Source of the DNA: Mesorhizobium waimense
GTDB lineage: Bacteria; Pseudomonadota; Alphaproteobacteria; Rhizobiales; Rhizobiaceae
Assembly (NCBI RefSeq): GCF_003601975.1
Contig: NZ_QZWZ01000009.1
Coordinates: 124,001 to 188,000, forward strand
Length of the DNA: 64,000 bases
Direction of reading: 5' to 3'
This document shows, piece after piece, positions 9,327-20,078 of the stretch (position 1 is the stretch's first letter; every line of letters starts with the position of its first letter). Made by a program: the position numbers and the translations under genes. The notes under the pieces are model-generated. The model did not search any database, was not told the DNA's origin, and saw nothing but the letters and a program-made list of their open reading frames with translations.

Positions 9327-10477
9327 TGGCGTTGCATTTCGAACGCTCGGAATTTGACGCCCGGCGCGACCGGCTGATGATCGAGCTTGCCGAGAAGAAG
9401 CTCGACGCCGTGCTGCTGTTCGCACAGGAAAGCATGTACTGGCTGACCGGCTACGACACGTTCGGCTTCTGCTTCTTCCAGTGCCTGGTGATGAAGGCTG
9501 ACGGCTCGATGGTGCTGCTCACCCGCTCGGCCGATCTGCGCCAGGCGCGCCACACCTCGATCATCGACAACATCGTGCTATGGACCGACCGCGACGGCGC
9601 CAATCCGGCGATCGACCTGCGCAACCTGCTCAACGAGCTCGACCTGCTCGGCGCCCGCATCGGCGTCGAATACGACACCCATGGCCTGACCGCCTACAAC
9701 GGCCGGCGCCTCGACGAGCAGCTGCAGACCTTCGGCCAGATCGCCGACGCCTCCGGCATCGTCAGCCGCCTGCGCCTGTTCAAGAGCCCCGCCGAAATCG
9801 CCAAGGCGGAAAAGGCCGCGAGCCTCTCCGACGACGCCCTCGATGCGGCCCTGCCGCTGATCAAGCAGGGCGGCGACGAGGCGCTGATCCTCGCCGCCAT
9901 GCAAGGCGCGATCTTTGCCGGTGGTGGCGATTATCCGGCCAATGAGTTCATCATCGGCTCGGGTATCGATGCGCTGCTCTGCCGCTACAAATCCGGGCGC
10001 CGCAAGCTGACCAAGAACGATCAGCTGACGCTCGAATGGGCCGGCGTCTTCCACCACTACCACGCCCCGATGATGCGCACCGTGCTGACCGGCAAGGTGT
10101 CGAAGCGCCATCAGGAGCTGTTCGATGCCGCGCACGCAGCACTTCTGGCGGTGGAGAAGGCCATGACGCCCGGCAACACCTTCGGCGACGTCTTCGACGC
10201 GCATGCACGTACGCTCGAGACGCACAATCTGACCAAGCACCGGTTGAACGCCTGCGGCTACTCCGTCGGCGCGCGCTTCACGCCGTCCTGGATGGACATG
10301 CCGATGTTCTACCAAGGCAATCCCGAGCCGATCGCGCCCAACATGACGCTGTTCTCCCACATCATCATCATGGACTCCGAGACCGAGACCGCGATGACCC
10401 TTGGCCGCACCTACCTGACCACCGAATCCCAGCCGAAGGCGCTCTCCCGCCATGATCTCGACTTGATCGTGCAGTGA
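9326..10477 (+). CDS. Creatinase-like M24 (pita-bread) hydrolase lacking metal ligands
   Basis: A 383-residue two-domain protein: a creatinase N-domain (about 10-145) and a pita-bread C-domain (about 155-375). Family alignment by eye places the five M24 metal ligands at altered residues: LEWAG instead of the first Asp, HAPMMRT instead of DxxRT, CGYSVG instead of GHG, and no Glu in LFSHIIIMD or TLGRTYLTT. This resembles creatinase and ectoine hydrolase (DoeA), which work without metal, rather than true Xaa-Pro aminopeptidases. The substrate is unknown. A GTG at 9323 is an alternative start; ATG 9326 with GGAG upstream is preferred. Coupled to pgeF. Confidence 0.8.
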   Translation: MALHFERSEFDARRDRLMIELAEKKLDAVLLFAQESMYWLTGYDTFGFCFFQCLVMKADGSMVLLTRSADLRQARHTSIIDNIVLWTDRDGANPAIDLRNLLNELDLLGARIGVEYDTHGLTAYNGRRLDEQLQTFGQIADASGIVSRLRLFKSPAEIAKAEKAASLSDDALDAALPLIKQGGDEALILAAMQGAIFAGGGDYPANEFIIGSGIDALLCRYKSGRRKLTKNDQLTLEWAGVFHHYHAPMMRTVLTGKVSKRHQELFDAAHAALLAVEKAMTPGNTFGDVFDAHARTLETHNLTKHRLNACGYSVGARFTPSWMDMPMFYQGNPEPIAPNMTLFSHIIIMDSETETAMTLGRTYLTTESQPKALSRHDLDLIVQ

Positions 10478-10537
10478 ATCCATAATGCGAGGGGGCGCGT
10501 TCATCGGGGCATACGTCGCCAAGGAGTTGTCAGGCAA

Positions 10538-11149
10538 ATGAGACGATCGCATGTGACGACCGTGTCATTGCTTTTGGCGTTGGCGCTGTCTGCCTGCACC
10601 AATGCTAAGGACGTGCTCGAGCCTTCGGCCATCGCCCCGCCGACAACATCGGCGCAGACACTGCCAGCCACCTCGGGCAGCACGGCGGCCGCCACCCCTG
10701 CCCCGGCGCCGTCCTTGTCAGCCCCGGCTGCACCGGCAGCATCGACACCGACTATGCCGGCCCAGAGCGCCGCCCTGTCGAAGACGCGGCTACAGGTCGC
10801 ACCAATCGTCGGCGCCTCCGTAGAGGCCGCGACGCCGCTGACGGCGGAGCTTCAGGCGCGCGCCAGACAGCGTGGCATTACGCTCGCCGGCAGCACCGAC
10901 CAGACCGCCACGCATGTGTTGAAGGGCTATTTCTCGACAATGTCGGAAGGCAGCGATACCACCGTCATCTATGTCTGGGACGTCTATGACCCGGCGGGCA
11001 ATCGGTTGCATCGCATCAACGGCCAGCAGAAGGCGCCCTCGGTCAATGGCGGCGAAGGCTGGGCGGCGGTGGCTCCGGCGACCATGCAGGGGATCGCCGA
11101 TCAGACGATCGACCAGTTTGCCGCGTGGCTCGGCGGACAAGCCGGGTGA
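10538..11149 (+). CDS. Hypothetical lipoprotein
   Basis: A 203-residue exported protein. It has a short basic N-terminus, hydrophobic stretch and lipobox LSAC (lipidated C20). A Pro/Ala/Ser/Thr-rich linker (about residues 28-80) follows, then a globular domain containing ARQRGITLAGSTDQTATHVL and STMSEGSDTTVIYVWDVYDP. Its function is not recognised; the domain pattern is common among rhizobial lipoproteins. AAGGAG and AGG upstream of the ATG support the start. It lies 60 bp behind the M24 gene and is the last gene of the lgt run. Confidence 0.82.
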   Translation: MRRSHVTTVSLLLALALSACTNAKDVLEPSAIAPPTTSAQTLPATSGSTAAATPAPAPSLSAPAAPAASTPTMPAQSAALSKTRLQVAPIVGASVEAATPLTAELQARARQRGITLAGSTDQTATHVLKGYFSTMSEGSDTTVIYVWDVYDPAGNRLHRINGQQKAPSVNGGEGWAAVAPATMQGIADQTIDQFAAWLGGQAG

Positions 11150-11304
11150 GCTGTTGCAGGCTTTCCTCGGGGGTAGGTCTTTCTTGAGATTAGCCGGCGG
11201 ATTCCCAATCACGAGACTTGCAATACCGGCACGGGCCGCTAAAAGCCCGCTTAGAGGCTCATGAGAGTCTGTCGGGTCTCTCCATCCTTCGCCAGGAACG
11301 GTGC

Positions 11305-12236
<932 letters not shown>

Positions 12237-12240
<4 letters not shown>

Positions 12241-13121
12241 ACGGTTGCGCTCTCCGGCCTGGCCGGACCACTTAGCCGCTTCATGCCCTCGCCGGCATCG
12301 CGCGCGCCGCGCATGTAGCCGCGCGGCGAGGCGCCCAGCATGCGCTTGAACATGGTGATGAAGGCCGGCACGCTGTCATAGCCGAGATCGAGCGCCACCC
12401 TGGTGATCGGCTCGCCGTCGGCCAGTCGCGGCAGCGCCGCGAACAGGCAGGCCTGCTGGCGCCATGTCGACAGCGACAGCCCGGTCTGGCGATGGAATGC
12501 GCGGGTGAAAGAGCGCCGGCTCATGCCGACGATATCGGCCCATTCGTCTATCGTCGCATGTGGCGAGGGTGCCGCGACGAAGCGCCGGCAAAGTGCGGCC
12601 AATTTCGGATCCGAAGGAAAAGGCAAGCCAAGCGGCCGTTCCGGCAGGTTCGGGATCTCGTGCAGCAACAGGCCCATGATCAGCCCGCCGCGCCCTTCCA
12701 GCTCCGCACCTTGCGGCAGCTTTTCCGATTCCACGATCAGGCTGTGCATCAAATCGGTGATGCCGACGACGCGCAGTCCATCCGGCAGCCCGGCAATGGC
12801 GTCGGGCATCACATAGACCGAGCGCATCGAGACATCGCCCAGCATCTCGACCGAATGCTCGATGCCGGCGGGGATCCACATGGCATGGTCGGGAGGCACC
12901 ATCCAGCGCCCCTGCCTGGTCGTCACCAGCACGACGCCGACCAGCGCATGCAAGAGCTGGCTGCGGCTGTGATGATGCTGAGGCACATGATAGCCATCGG
13001 GATATTCGGTCGGCAACGCCACCGCCGGCCCGACAGCCTGCTCCAGCCACTGCCAGCGGCTCTGGTGCAGGCGCCCCAATTCGGCGGCGTCGCCCCTGAA
13101 TATCTCCCTGCCATGCGGCAT
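12237..13121 (-). CDS. AraC-family transcriptional regulator with cupin sensor
   Basis: A 294-residue regulator: an N-terminal cupin-like domain ([19 protein letters not shown], about 45-65) and a C-terminal AraC double helix-turn-helix (about 185-285). The latter has [18 protein letters not shown] and the signature [32 protein letters not shown]. It is divergent from an MFS transporter gene 123 bp away, a standard arrangement in which the regulator controls the exporter. The inducer is not known. Confidence 0.9.
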
Positions 13122-13244
13122 AGGCTATGGCCCACTTGCGAAACTATTGGACCAAACCACGAAAGAAGTCGCCGATCAACCGGATTATAAGGCTGCCGAC
13201 CTATAGCGCCGCCTGCGGCCCGCTAGAAGACCACGGAGCATGCC

Positions 13245-14483
13245 TTGACCGATACGACAGCCACCGCCGTCGCCACCCCCGCGACGGCCAGCCACACTTC
13301 GGCGCAAGCGACGGCCTTCACCGTCATCCTTGCGGTGAGCTTCTGCCACTGCATCAACGACATCATGCAGTCGCTGCTGTCGGCCATCTATCCGCTGCTG
13401 AAGGAAAATTACGGTCTCGATTTCTGGCAGATCGGCCTTCTGACCTTCACCTTCCAGGTGACGGCGTCGCTGCTGCAGCCCCTGATCGGCGCGGTCACGG
13501 ACAAGCGGCCGATGCCCTATTCGCTGCCCTACGGCATGGCCTCGTCGCTGATCGGCCTGATCGTGCTCGCCCATGCCGGCCACTATTGGCTGCTGTTGAT
13601 CGGCGCCTCGCTGATCGGCATCGGCTCGGCCATCTTTCATCCGGAATCCTCGCGCATCGCCCGCTTCGCCTCCGGCGGCCGCTTCGGCCTGGCGCAATCG
13701 CTGTTCCAGGTCGGCGGCAATTTCGGCCAGGCAATGGGGCCGCTGCTCGCCGCCTTCATCGTCGTGCCCTTCGGCCAGACCAGCATTTCCTGGTTCGCCG
13801 TCGGCTCGCTGATCGGCATCATCGTCCTGTGGCGGGTCGGCGGCTGGTACAGCCGGCTGCGCGCCACGCTCGCCAACCGCAAGGCGGCAAGCTTCGTCTC
13901 GCCCTTCCCGCGCCGCAAAGTGATGGCGGCACTTGCGGTGCTGACTTTGCTGGTGCTGACCAAGAACGCCTACATCGCCTCGATCTCCAGTTACTACACC
14001 TTCTACGCCATCCATAAATTCGGCGTTTCGGTGCAGATGTCGCAGGTCATGCTGTTCCTGTTCCTCGGCGCCTCGGCGCTGGGCATCCTGCTCGGCGGCC
14101 CGTTCGGCGACCGCTACGGGCAGAAGGCGATGATCTGGTTCTCGATCGTCGGCGTGCTGCCGTTCACGCTGGCGCTGCCCTATGCCAATTTCGAATGGAC
14201 GATGGTGCTGACCGTGCTGATCGGCCTGATCCTGTCCTCGGCCTTCTCCAACATCGTCGTCTTCGCGCAGGAGCTGGTGCCGGGCCGGGTCGGCATGATC
14301 GCCGGCATCTTCTTCGGCTTCGCCTTCGGCATGGGCGGCATCGCCGCCGCCGTGCTCGGCGTCGTCGCCGACATGAAGGGCATCGATTTCGTCTTCCATA
14401 TCTGTTCCTACCTGCCGCTGCTCGGCCTGCTGACCGTGTTCCTTCCGAACATGAAGGAGGCAAGGAAGGTGGAAGCCAGGTGA
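13245..14483 (+). CDS. MFS transporter, fosmidomycin-resistance (Fsr) type
   Basis: A 412-residue, about 12-helix inner-membrane transporter. The opening SFCHCINDIMQSLLSAIYPLLKE block and the FHPESSRIARFASGGRFGLAQS segment are typical of Fsr-type drug/H+ antiporters. The start is a TTG at 13245 with GGAG eight bases upstream. The divergent AraC gene is its likely regulator. The substrate cannot be told from sequence; fosmidomycin is the family name only. Confidence 0.88.
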   Translation: MTDTTATAVATPATASHTSAQATAFTVILAVSFCHCINDIMQSLLSAIYPLLKENYGLDFWQIGLLTFTFQVTASLLQPLIGAVTDKRPMPYSLPYGMASSLIGLIVLAHAGHYWLLLIGASLIGIGSAIFHPESSRIARFASGGRFGLAQSLFQVGGNFGQAMGPLLAAFIVVPFGQTSISWFAVGSLIGIIVLWRVGGWYSRLRATLANRKAASFVSPFPRRKVMAALAVLTLLVLTKNAYIASISSYYTFYAIHKFGVSVQMSQVMLFLFLGASALGILLGGPFGDRYGQKAMIWFSIVGVLPFTLALPYANFEWTMVLTVLIGLILSSAFSNIVVFAQELVPGRVGMIAGIFFGFAFGMGGIAAAVLGVVADMKGIDFVFHICSYLPLLGLLTVFLPNMKEARKVEAR

Positions 14484-14710
14484 TGCCTGCCACGGCTTGC
14501 ACCCATTCGCGCCTTCCGCTATAGAGCCGCCACCCGCGTAGACACCCTTGGAGGCAACGCGGCGGAAGGCTGCCTTCCCTTGCGATCCCGAACAAAGGTC
14601 CGCGTATGCGGCTTCCGGCATTCGGACATCCAGGCCTGGCGGCTTTCGACGTTTACGGTCCAGGCACGTTGCCCTCCGCAAACGCTCCATAACTCGCGAA
14701 AGGAAATGCC

Positions 14711-15352
14711 ATGAGCCACGATACCTACGAGCTCAAGGCCGAAGCGCGCGAACAGGTCGGTAAGGGGTCCGCCCGTGCAGTTCGCCGCAACGGTAAAGTG
14801 CCTGCAGTAATTTACGGTGACAGACAGCCTCCCCTGGCGATCGCGCTCACCTACAAGGACATCTACTACAAGATCCATGGCGGCGGGTTCCTGACCACGA
14901 TCGCCACGATCGATGTCGACGGCAAGAAGATCCAGGTCCTGCCCAAGGACTTCCAGCTCGACCCGGTCAAGGATTTCCCTGTCCATGTCGACTTCCTGCG
15001 CATCGGCAAGGACACCGAAGTCAATGTCGACGTGCCTGTCCACTTCATCAACGAGGACAAGTCGCCCGGCATCAAGCGCGGCGGCGTGCTCAACATCGTG
15101 CGTCACGAAGTCGAGTTCCACTGCCCGGCCAATGCGATCCCGGAATTCATCACCGTCGATCTCACCGGCGCCGACATCGGCGACTCGATCCACATCTCGG
15201 CGGTTACGCTGCCGGCCGGCGTCAAGCCGGTGATCTCCGACCGCGACTTCACCATCGCGACCATTGCCGGCTCCTCGGCGATGAAGCCGGAGGTCGAAGA
15301 GACGACCGAGGCGGCTGCGCCCGAAGCGGCTCCTGCCGCCGAAGAGAAGTAA
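14711..15352 (+). CDS. rplY: 50S ribosomal protein L25/general stress protein Ctc
   Basis: A 213-residue long-form L25 (Ctc type) that binds 5S rRNA on the large subunit. The N-terminal L25 domain (about 1-95, with [20 protein letters not shown]) is followed by the TL5-like C-terminal beta domain and an acidic Ala/Glu tail ([20 protein letters not shown]). AAGGAAA before the ATG supports the start. Pth follows 23 bp downstream and YchF after that, a conserved order in alphaproteobacteria. The 227 bp upstream contains a short GGAAGGC/GCCTTCC palindrome near 14566 but no clear promoter. Confidence 0.95.
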   Translation: MSHDTYELKAEAREQVGKGSARAVRRNGKVPAVIYGDRQPPLAIALTYKDIYYKIHGGGFLTTIATIDVDGKKIQVLPKDFQLDPVKDFPVHVDFLRIGKDTEVNVDVPVHFINEDKSPGIKRGGVLNIVRHEVEFHCPANAIPEFITVDLTGADIGDSIHISAVTLPAGVKPVISDRDFTIATIAGSSAMKPEVEETTEAAAPEAAPAAEEK

Positions 15353-15375
15353 TCCCTTTCCGCCCGGAGACGACG

Positions 15376-16101
15376 ATGCTTGTCTTTGCAGGCCTCGGCA
15401 ATCCGGGCGCGAAGTACACCAACAACCGACACAATGTCGGCTTCATGGCGGCGGACGCAATCGCCCGCCGCCATTCCTTTTCGCCCTGGTCGAAGAAATT
15501 CCAAGGCCTGATCGCTGAAGGCACGATCGACGGCGAAAAGATCATCCTGATCAAGCCGCAGACCTTCATGAACCTGTCCGGCCAATCCGTCGGCGAGGCA
15601 CTGCGCTTCTACAAGCTCGACGCTGCCGCCCTCACCGTCTTCTACGACGAGATCGACCTTGCCGCCGGCAAGGTTCGGGTCAAGGTCGGCGGCGGTGCGG
15701 GCGGCCATAACGGCATCCGCTCGCTTGACGACCATGTCGGCAAGGGTTTTCGCCGCGTGCGCATTGGCGTCGGCCATCCAGGCGTCAGGGAAATGGTGCA
15801 TGGCCATGTGCTTGGCGACTTCGCCAAGGCCGACCGCGAGTGGCTCAACGTGCTGCTCGACACGATCGCCGCCGACGCCGGATTGCTGGCCAAGGGCGAC
15901 GACAACTCCTTCATGAACCGGGTGACGCTGGCCTTGCGCGACAAGCTGACACCGACCGGTGACGACGACCGCCCGCCACCGAAAGCGCCAAAGGCCCAGA
16001 GTCACATTCGCCAGGCACGGCCGCAGCAGGCGCCTGCCAAGCTGCCCGAAACCGGCCCGATGGCCGCCATGCTGAAGAAGCTGTTCGGCGGCAAGGGCTG
16101 A
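15376..16101 (+). CDS. pth: Peptidyl-tRNA hydrolase
   Basis: A 241-residue enzyme that frees tRNA from peptidyl-tRNAs dropped by stalled ribosomes. Catalytic H19 lies in NNRHNVGF; the block [13 protein letters not shown] and [10 protein letters not shown] are diagnostic. It is longer than the usual 190-200 residues owing to a basic, Pro-rich tail (about 190-241), a feature of rhizobial Pth. It sits between rplY and ychF and is presumably co-transcribed with rplY. Confidence 0.96.
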   Translation: MLVFAGLGNPGAKYTNNRHNVGFMAADAIARRHSFSPWSKKFQGLIAEGTIDGEKIILIKPQTFMNLSGQSVGEALRFYKLDAAALTVFYDEIDLAAGKVRVKVGGGAGGHNGIRSLDDHVGKGFRRVRIGVGHPGVREMVHGHVLGDFAKADREWLNVLLDTIAADAGLLAKGDDNSFMNRVTLALRDKLTPTGDDDRPPPKAPKAQSHIRQARPQQAPAKLPETGPMAAMLKKLFGGKG

Positions 16102-16197
16102 ACCGGGACGCGATCGCGGCCGTAGGGCTTGACGATCCTTGGCGCTATCGCCCATAGCCCTGATCAAATTTCGCTTTCCCGATAGGACCGGACAAAA

Positions 16198-17301
16198 ATG
16201 GGTTTCAAATGCGGCATCGTTGGCTTGCCCAACGTCGGCAAGTCGACGCTTTTCAACGCGTTGACCAGGACGGCGGCGGCGCAGGCCGCCAACTATCCGT
16301 TCTGCACCATCGAACCGAACACCGGCGAGGTGGCGGTGCCCGACCCGCGCCTGCAGAAGATCGCCGCGATCGGCAAGTCGAAGGAGATCATCCCGACCCG
16401 CATCTCCTTCGTCGACATCGCCGGCCTGGTGCGTGGCGCCTCCAAGGGCGAAGGGCTGGGCAACCAGTTCCTCGCCAACATCCGCGAGGTCGACGCCATC
16501 GTCCATGTGCTGCGCTGCTTCGAGGATGACGACATCACTCATGTCGAGGGCCGCATCGATCCAGTCGCCGACGCCGAGACCGTCGAGACCGAGCTGATGC
16601 TCGCCGACCTGGAGAGCCTCGAACGCCGCATCGCGCAGTTCCGCAAGCGCGCGTCCGGCAAGGACAAGGAAGCTATTACGGTGCTGCCGACGATGGAAGC
16701 GGCACTAGAGCTGCTGCAAGAGGGCCGCCCGACCCGCATCCTGCTCAATGGTATCTCGCCGGACGACCTGCGCATCCTGCAGGGGCTGAACCTGTTGACC
16801 TCGCACCCGGTGCTTTATGTCTGCAACGTCGCCGAAGCCGACGCGGCCACCGGCAACGAGCACACCAGGGCAGTGGAAAAGATGGCCGCGGCGCAGGGCG
16901 CCAGCACGGTCGTCATCTCGGCCGCGATCGAGGCCGAGGTCGCCCAGCTCAGCGACGAGGAAGAGATGGAATTCCTGGCCTCTCTGGGGCTGGACGAGCC
17001 AGGCCTGAACAAGGTCATCCGCGCCGGCTACGAGCTTTTGCAATTGATCACCTATTTCACCGTCGGACCGAAGGAAGCGCGCGCCTGGACCGTGCACAAA
17101 GGCGCCAGGGCGCCGCAGGCGGCCGGCGTCATCCACACCGATTTCGAACGCGGCTTCATCCGCGCCCAGACTATCGCCTACAACGACTTCGTCGCGCTTG
17201 GCGGCGAAGTGGCGGCCAAGGAAGCCGGCAAGGCGCGCGACGAAGGCAAGGAATACGTCGTCCAGGACGGCGACATCATGCTGTTCAAGTTCAACACCTG
17301 A
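16198..17301 (+). CDS. ychF: Redox-regulated ATPase YchF (OLA1 family)
   Basis: A 367-residue Obg-family P-loop protein that prefers ATP over GTP. G1 is [15 protein letters not shown]3 is [17 protein letters not shown], and the NKxD position reads NVAEAD as in YchF. A coiled-coil insert and the C-terminal TGS domain ([17 protein letters not shown], here [17 protein letters not shown]) follow. It associates with ribosomes and stress responses in other bacteria. ATG 16198 is at the family start [19 protein letters not shown]-like -35 lies at about 16128, with only a weak -10. Confidence 0.96.
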   Translation: MGFKCGIVGLPNVGKSTLFNALTRTAAAQAANYPFCTIEPNTGEVAVPDPRLQKIAAIGKSKEIIPTRISFVDIAGLVRGASKGEGLGNQFLANIREVDAIVHVLRCFEDDDITHVEGRIDPVADAETVETELMLADLESLERRIAQFRKRASGKDKEAITVLPTMEAALELLQEGRPTRILLNGISPDDLRILQGLNLLTSHPVLYVCNVAEADAATGNEHTRAVEKMAAAQGASTVVISAAIEAEVAQLSDEEEMEFLASLGLDEPGLNKVIRAGYELLQLITYFTVGPKEARAWTVHKGARAPQAAGVIHTDFERGFIRAQTIAYNDFVALGGEVAAKEAGKARDEGKEYVVQDGDIMLFKFNT

Positions 17302-17384
17302 CCTTGCGGGCGGCCCGCGCTCGCGGCGGCGCTCCAGGGTAACGCGAATTTCGAATTCGCCACACGAGCAAGGGAGACCCGGCG

Positions 17385-18359
17385 ATGATCAAGGCCTTCG
17401 TCGTGGACAATGATCGCCTGCGCGTTACCGACGATCTCGTGGCAAATGGCGACAACGTCGTCTGGGCAGATCTCTTCAATCCGACCAAGGAGGAAGAGGC
17501 CGCCATCGAGAGTTGGCTCGGCGTCGCCATTCCGACCCGCGAGGAGATGGAGGAGATCGAGATTTCGAGCCGCCTCTATGTCGAGGACGGCGCCTATTTC
17601 ATGACCGCCACGCTGCCGGCCCAGACCGAGATCGACGATCCCTTGATGTCGCCGGTCACCTTCGTGCTTGCCGGCACAAGGCTGATCACCGTGCGCTATC
17701 ACGAGCCGAAAGCCTTCAAGACCTTTCCGCAGCGCGCCGAGAAGGTGGCGACCGGCTGCACCAGCGGCGACACCATCCTCATCGGCCTGCTGGAGGCGAT
17801 CGTCGACCGGCTCGCCGATATTCTGGAGCGCGCCGGCCGCGACGTCGAGGCCATCTCGCGCGACATCTTCCAGGCGACCTCGACCAAGGTGTCCAAGCGC
17901 AACCGCGACTTCCAGGAACTCTTGAAAGCCATCGGCCGCAAGGAAGATCTTACCTCCTCGATCCGCGACAGCTTGATCTCGCTGCAGCGCCTGGCTGGCT
18001 TCTTCGCCCATGCCTCCACCCGCACCAAGATGAGCAAGGATACGAAAGCGCGCATAAAGACGCTGTCGCGCGACGTGCTGTCGCTCGCCGACCATGCCAC
18101 CTTCCTGTCGCAGAAGATCTCCTTCCTGCTCGACGCCACGCTCGGCATGATCTCGATCGAGCAGAACGCCATCATCAAGATCTTCTCCGTCGCCGCCGTC
18201 ATCTTCCTGCCGCCGACTTTGGTCGCTTCGATTTATGGCATGAATTTCGACATCATCCCCGAGCTCAAATGGCAGTTCGGCTATCCCTTCGCCATCGCCA
18301 TGATGGTGCTGTCGGCGATCCTGCCCTTCTGGTATTTCCGCCGCCGCGGCTGGCTTTAG
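17385..18359 (+). CDS. CorA-family magnesium/divalent cation transporter
   Basis: A 324-residue CorA-type channel. A large cytoplasmic N-domain and a long helix precede two C-terminal membrane helices. The diagnostic YGMNF motif (YGMNFDIIPEL) lies just after the first helix, and the protein ends with the basic FRRRGWL. It forms a pentameric Mg2+ channel in known members; some relatives prefer Co2+ or Zn2+. AAGGGAG upstream of the ATG supports the start. It stands alone between ychF and the MaoC pair. Confidence 0.92.
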   Translation: MIKAFVVDNDRLRVTDDLVANGDNVVWADLFNPTKEEEAAIESWLGVAIPTREEMEEIEISSRLYVEDGAYFMTATLPAQTEIDDPLMSPVTFVLAGTRLITVRYHEPKAFKTFPQRAEKVATGCTSGDTILIGLLEAIVDRLADILERAGRDVEAISRDIFQATSTKVSKRNRDFQELLKAIGRKEDLTSSIRDSLISLQRLAGFFAHASTRTKMSKDTKARIKTLSRDVLSLADHATFLSQKISFLLDATLGMISIEQNAIIKIFSVAAVIFLPPTLVASIYGMNFDIIPELKWQFGYPFAIAMMVLSAILPFWYFRRRGWL

Positions 18360-18481
18360 ACGCCCCCAAGCCCGCGCGCGAGAGATGCTGGCGCACCAGA
18401 AATTGCTTGACCAAAACTCGTGCGGCCTTCATCCGGGGAACCCGATCCGTCCCGATCGGTGTTCCGCAACCGGATTTGGAC

Positions 18482-18520
18482 CATGACCGGAAAGACTTGG
18501 ACATGACCGGAAAGACTTGG
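18482..18520 (+). repeat. Tandem 20-bp duplication spanning a start codon
   Basis: CATGACCGGAAAGACTTGG appears at 18482-18500 and again at 18502-18520, period 20. The second copy carries the true MaoC start (ATG 18503). The first copy has an out-of-frame ATG (18483) reading seven codons and ending at the TGA inside the second ATGA. The period of 20, not a multiple of three, shifts the first copy out of frame. Confidence 0.95.
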
Positions 18521-18964
18521 GCCTATGAGGATTTCGTCGAGGGGGCCTCGCTCGACCTCGGCGTGAAGCAGGTGAGCGCCGCAGAGATCATCGAATTCGC
18601 CAGTGAATTCGACGCCCAGCCGATGCACCTCGACGAGGAGGCCGGCAAGGCCAGCATTCTGGGCGGTCTGTCGGCTTCGGGTTGGCACACCAGCGCGATG
18701 TTCATGCGCATGCTGTGCGATGCCTTCCTGCTCGACTCGACCTCGCAAGGCTCACCGGGCATCGAACACGTCAAATGGAAGAAGCCGGTTCTGGCCGGCG
18801 ATACGTTGAGCGGCACGGTCACCGTGCTTGCCAAGCGCCAGTCCAAGTCGCGGCCTCAGCTTGGGTTGATCACCATGCGCAGCGAACTCTTCAATCAGCG
18901 CGGCGAAAGTGTCTTCGAACTCGAAAACACAGGCATGTTCCTGACCCGCGAGGCCGCCGCGTGA
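18503..18964 (+). CDS. MaoC-family (R)-hydratase, first of a pair
   Basis: A 153-residue single hot-dog fold protein of the MaoC/enoyl-CoA hydratase 2 family. The hydratase motif appears as FASEFDAQPMHLDEEAGKAS (D and H of the catalytic dyad), followed by LGGLSASGWHTSAMFMRML. Family members hydrate trans-2-enoyl-CoA to (R)-3-hydroxyacyl-CoA, but many single-domain homologues are uncharacterised. The in-frame ATG lies in the second copy of a 20-bp duplication. Its stop overlaps the GTG start of the second MaoC gene, so the two products may form a heteromer. Confidence 0.88.
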   Translation: MTGKTWAYEDFVEGASLDLGVKQVSAAEIIEFASEFDAQPMHLDEEAGKASILGGLSASGWHTSAMFMRMLCDAFLLDSTSQGSPGIEHVKWKKPVLAGDTLSGTVTVLAKRQSKSRPQLGLITMRSELFNQRGESVFELENTGMFLTREAAA

Positions 18965-19431
18965 CCCTCGACGAGTTCTTCCTGATCGGCGTCACCGTGA
19001 CACTCGGTTCGCACAAGTTCGAACCGGACGACATCAAGGCATTCGCCCGCAAATACGATCCGCAGGTCTTCCATGTCGATGAGGAGGCGGCGAAGAAGAG
19101 CGTGCTCGGCGGGCTATGCGCCTCCGGCTGGCACACCGCCGCCACCTGGATGAAATACAACCTCGAAAAGCGCATGGAGACAGAGGGCGTCCGCTGGACA
19201 GGTCCAGGCCCGCAGCCGGAATTCGGCCCTTCCCCGGGCTTCAGGAACCTGAAATGGCTGAAGCCCGTCTATGCCGGCGAGACCGTGACCTTCACCCGCA
19301 CCGCGCTCGCCCATCGCCCGCTCGCCGCGCGCCCTGGCTGGCATTTGCTGACGCTCAGCTGCGAGGCCTCCGATTCGACCGGCGACAAGGTCATCGAATT
19401 CGACAGCGCGGTGCTGGTGAAGGTCGAGTAG
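18961..19431 (+). CDS. MaoC-family (R)-hydratase, second of a pair
   Basis: A 156-residue hot-dog protein paralogous to its upstream neighbour. The dyad region reads FARKYDPQVFHVDEEAAKKS and is followed by LGGLCASGWHTAATWMK. The start is GTG 18961, overlapping the preceding TGA (GTGA), a coupling arrangement. It has a longer central loop (VRWTGPGPQPEFGPSPGFRN) than the first copy. Possible roles are in fatty-acid or PHB-related acyl-CoA metabolism; no pathway genes lie nearby to decide. Convergent with apt, 10 bp away. Confidence 0.88.
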   Translation: MTLDEFFLIGVTVTLGSHKFEPDDIKAFARKYDPQVFHVDEEAAKKSVLGGLCASGWHTAATWMKYNLEKRMETEGVRWTGPGPQPEFGPSPGFRNLKWLKPVYAGETVTFTRTALAHRPLAARPGWHLLTLSCEASDSTGDKVIEFDSAVLVKVE

Positions 19432-19441
19432 TTCGTCCTTA

Positions 19442-19987
19442 TCAATGCCCCTCGAAGCCGATCAGTGTCCTGACCGGCACACCGAGCGACTCGAGCTTCT
19501 TGCGGCCGCCGAGATCCGGCAGGTCGATGACGAAGCAGGCGGCGACGATATCGGCGCCGATCTGCCTGAGCAGCTTGACCGCCGCCTCCGCTGTGCCGCC
19601 GGTGGCGATCAGATCGTCGACCAGAATCACCTTCTCGCCCTCGGCAACGCCGTCCTTGTGCATCTCCATCTCGTCCAGGCCATATTCCAGGCTGTATGCG
19701 ACGCGCACCGTCTCGTAAGGCAGCTTGCCCTTCTTGCGGATCGGCACGAAGCCGGCCGAAAGCTGGTGGGCGACGGCCCCGCCAAGGATGAAGCCGCGCG
19801 CCTCGATGCCGGCGATCTTGTCAATCTTCAGCCCGGCGTAGGGATGCACAAGCTCGTCGATGGCGCGGCGAAACGCGCGCGCATTGCCGAGCAGCGTGGT
19901 GATGTCGCGAAACAATATGCCGGGCTTCGGATAATCGGGAATGGTGCGGATCGCCGAGAGCAGCGTCTCTTCGAGGGAGGATTTCAT
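19442..19987 (-). CDS. apt: Adenine phosphoribosyltransferase
   Basis: A 181-residue purine salvage enzyme converting adenine and PRPP to AMP. It has [29 protein letters not shown] and the PRPP loop [17 protein letters not shown] 19987 is at the family start; a GTG nine bases upstream is possible. It lies downstream of lldD on the same strand, with a 91-bp gap. Confidence 0.96.
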   Translation of the reverse strand: MKSSLEETLLSAIRTIPDYPKPGILFRDITTLLGNARAFRRAIDELVHPYAGLKIDKIAGIEARGFILGGAVAHQLSAGFVPIRKKGKLPYETVRVAYSLEYGLDEMEMHKDGVAEGEKVILVDDLIATGGTAEAAVKLLRQIGADIVAACFVIDLPDLGGRKKLESLGVPVRTLIGFEGH

Positions 19988-20078
19988 GGTTCGCACTCCA
20001 CACTGGCGTGTTTGTTGTCTTGCCGCGAAGAGCGAGACCCGTTGGCTTAATCGGGCGTCGGCCCGTTTTCGCGCGAGA

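Noticed and set aside
13185..14690. Long minus-strand frame over the MFS gene
   Set aside because: Low-complexity charged translation, no ribosome-binding site, fully covered by a well-supported transporter.
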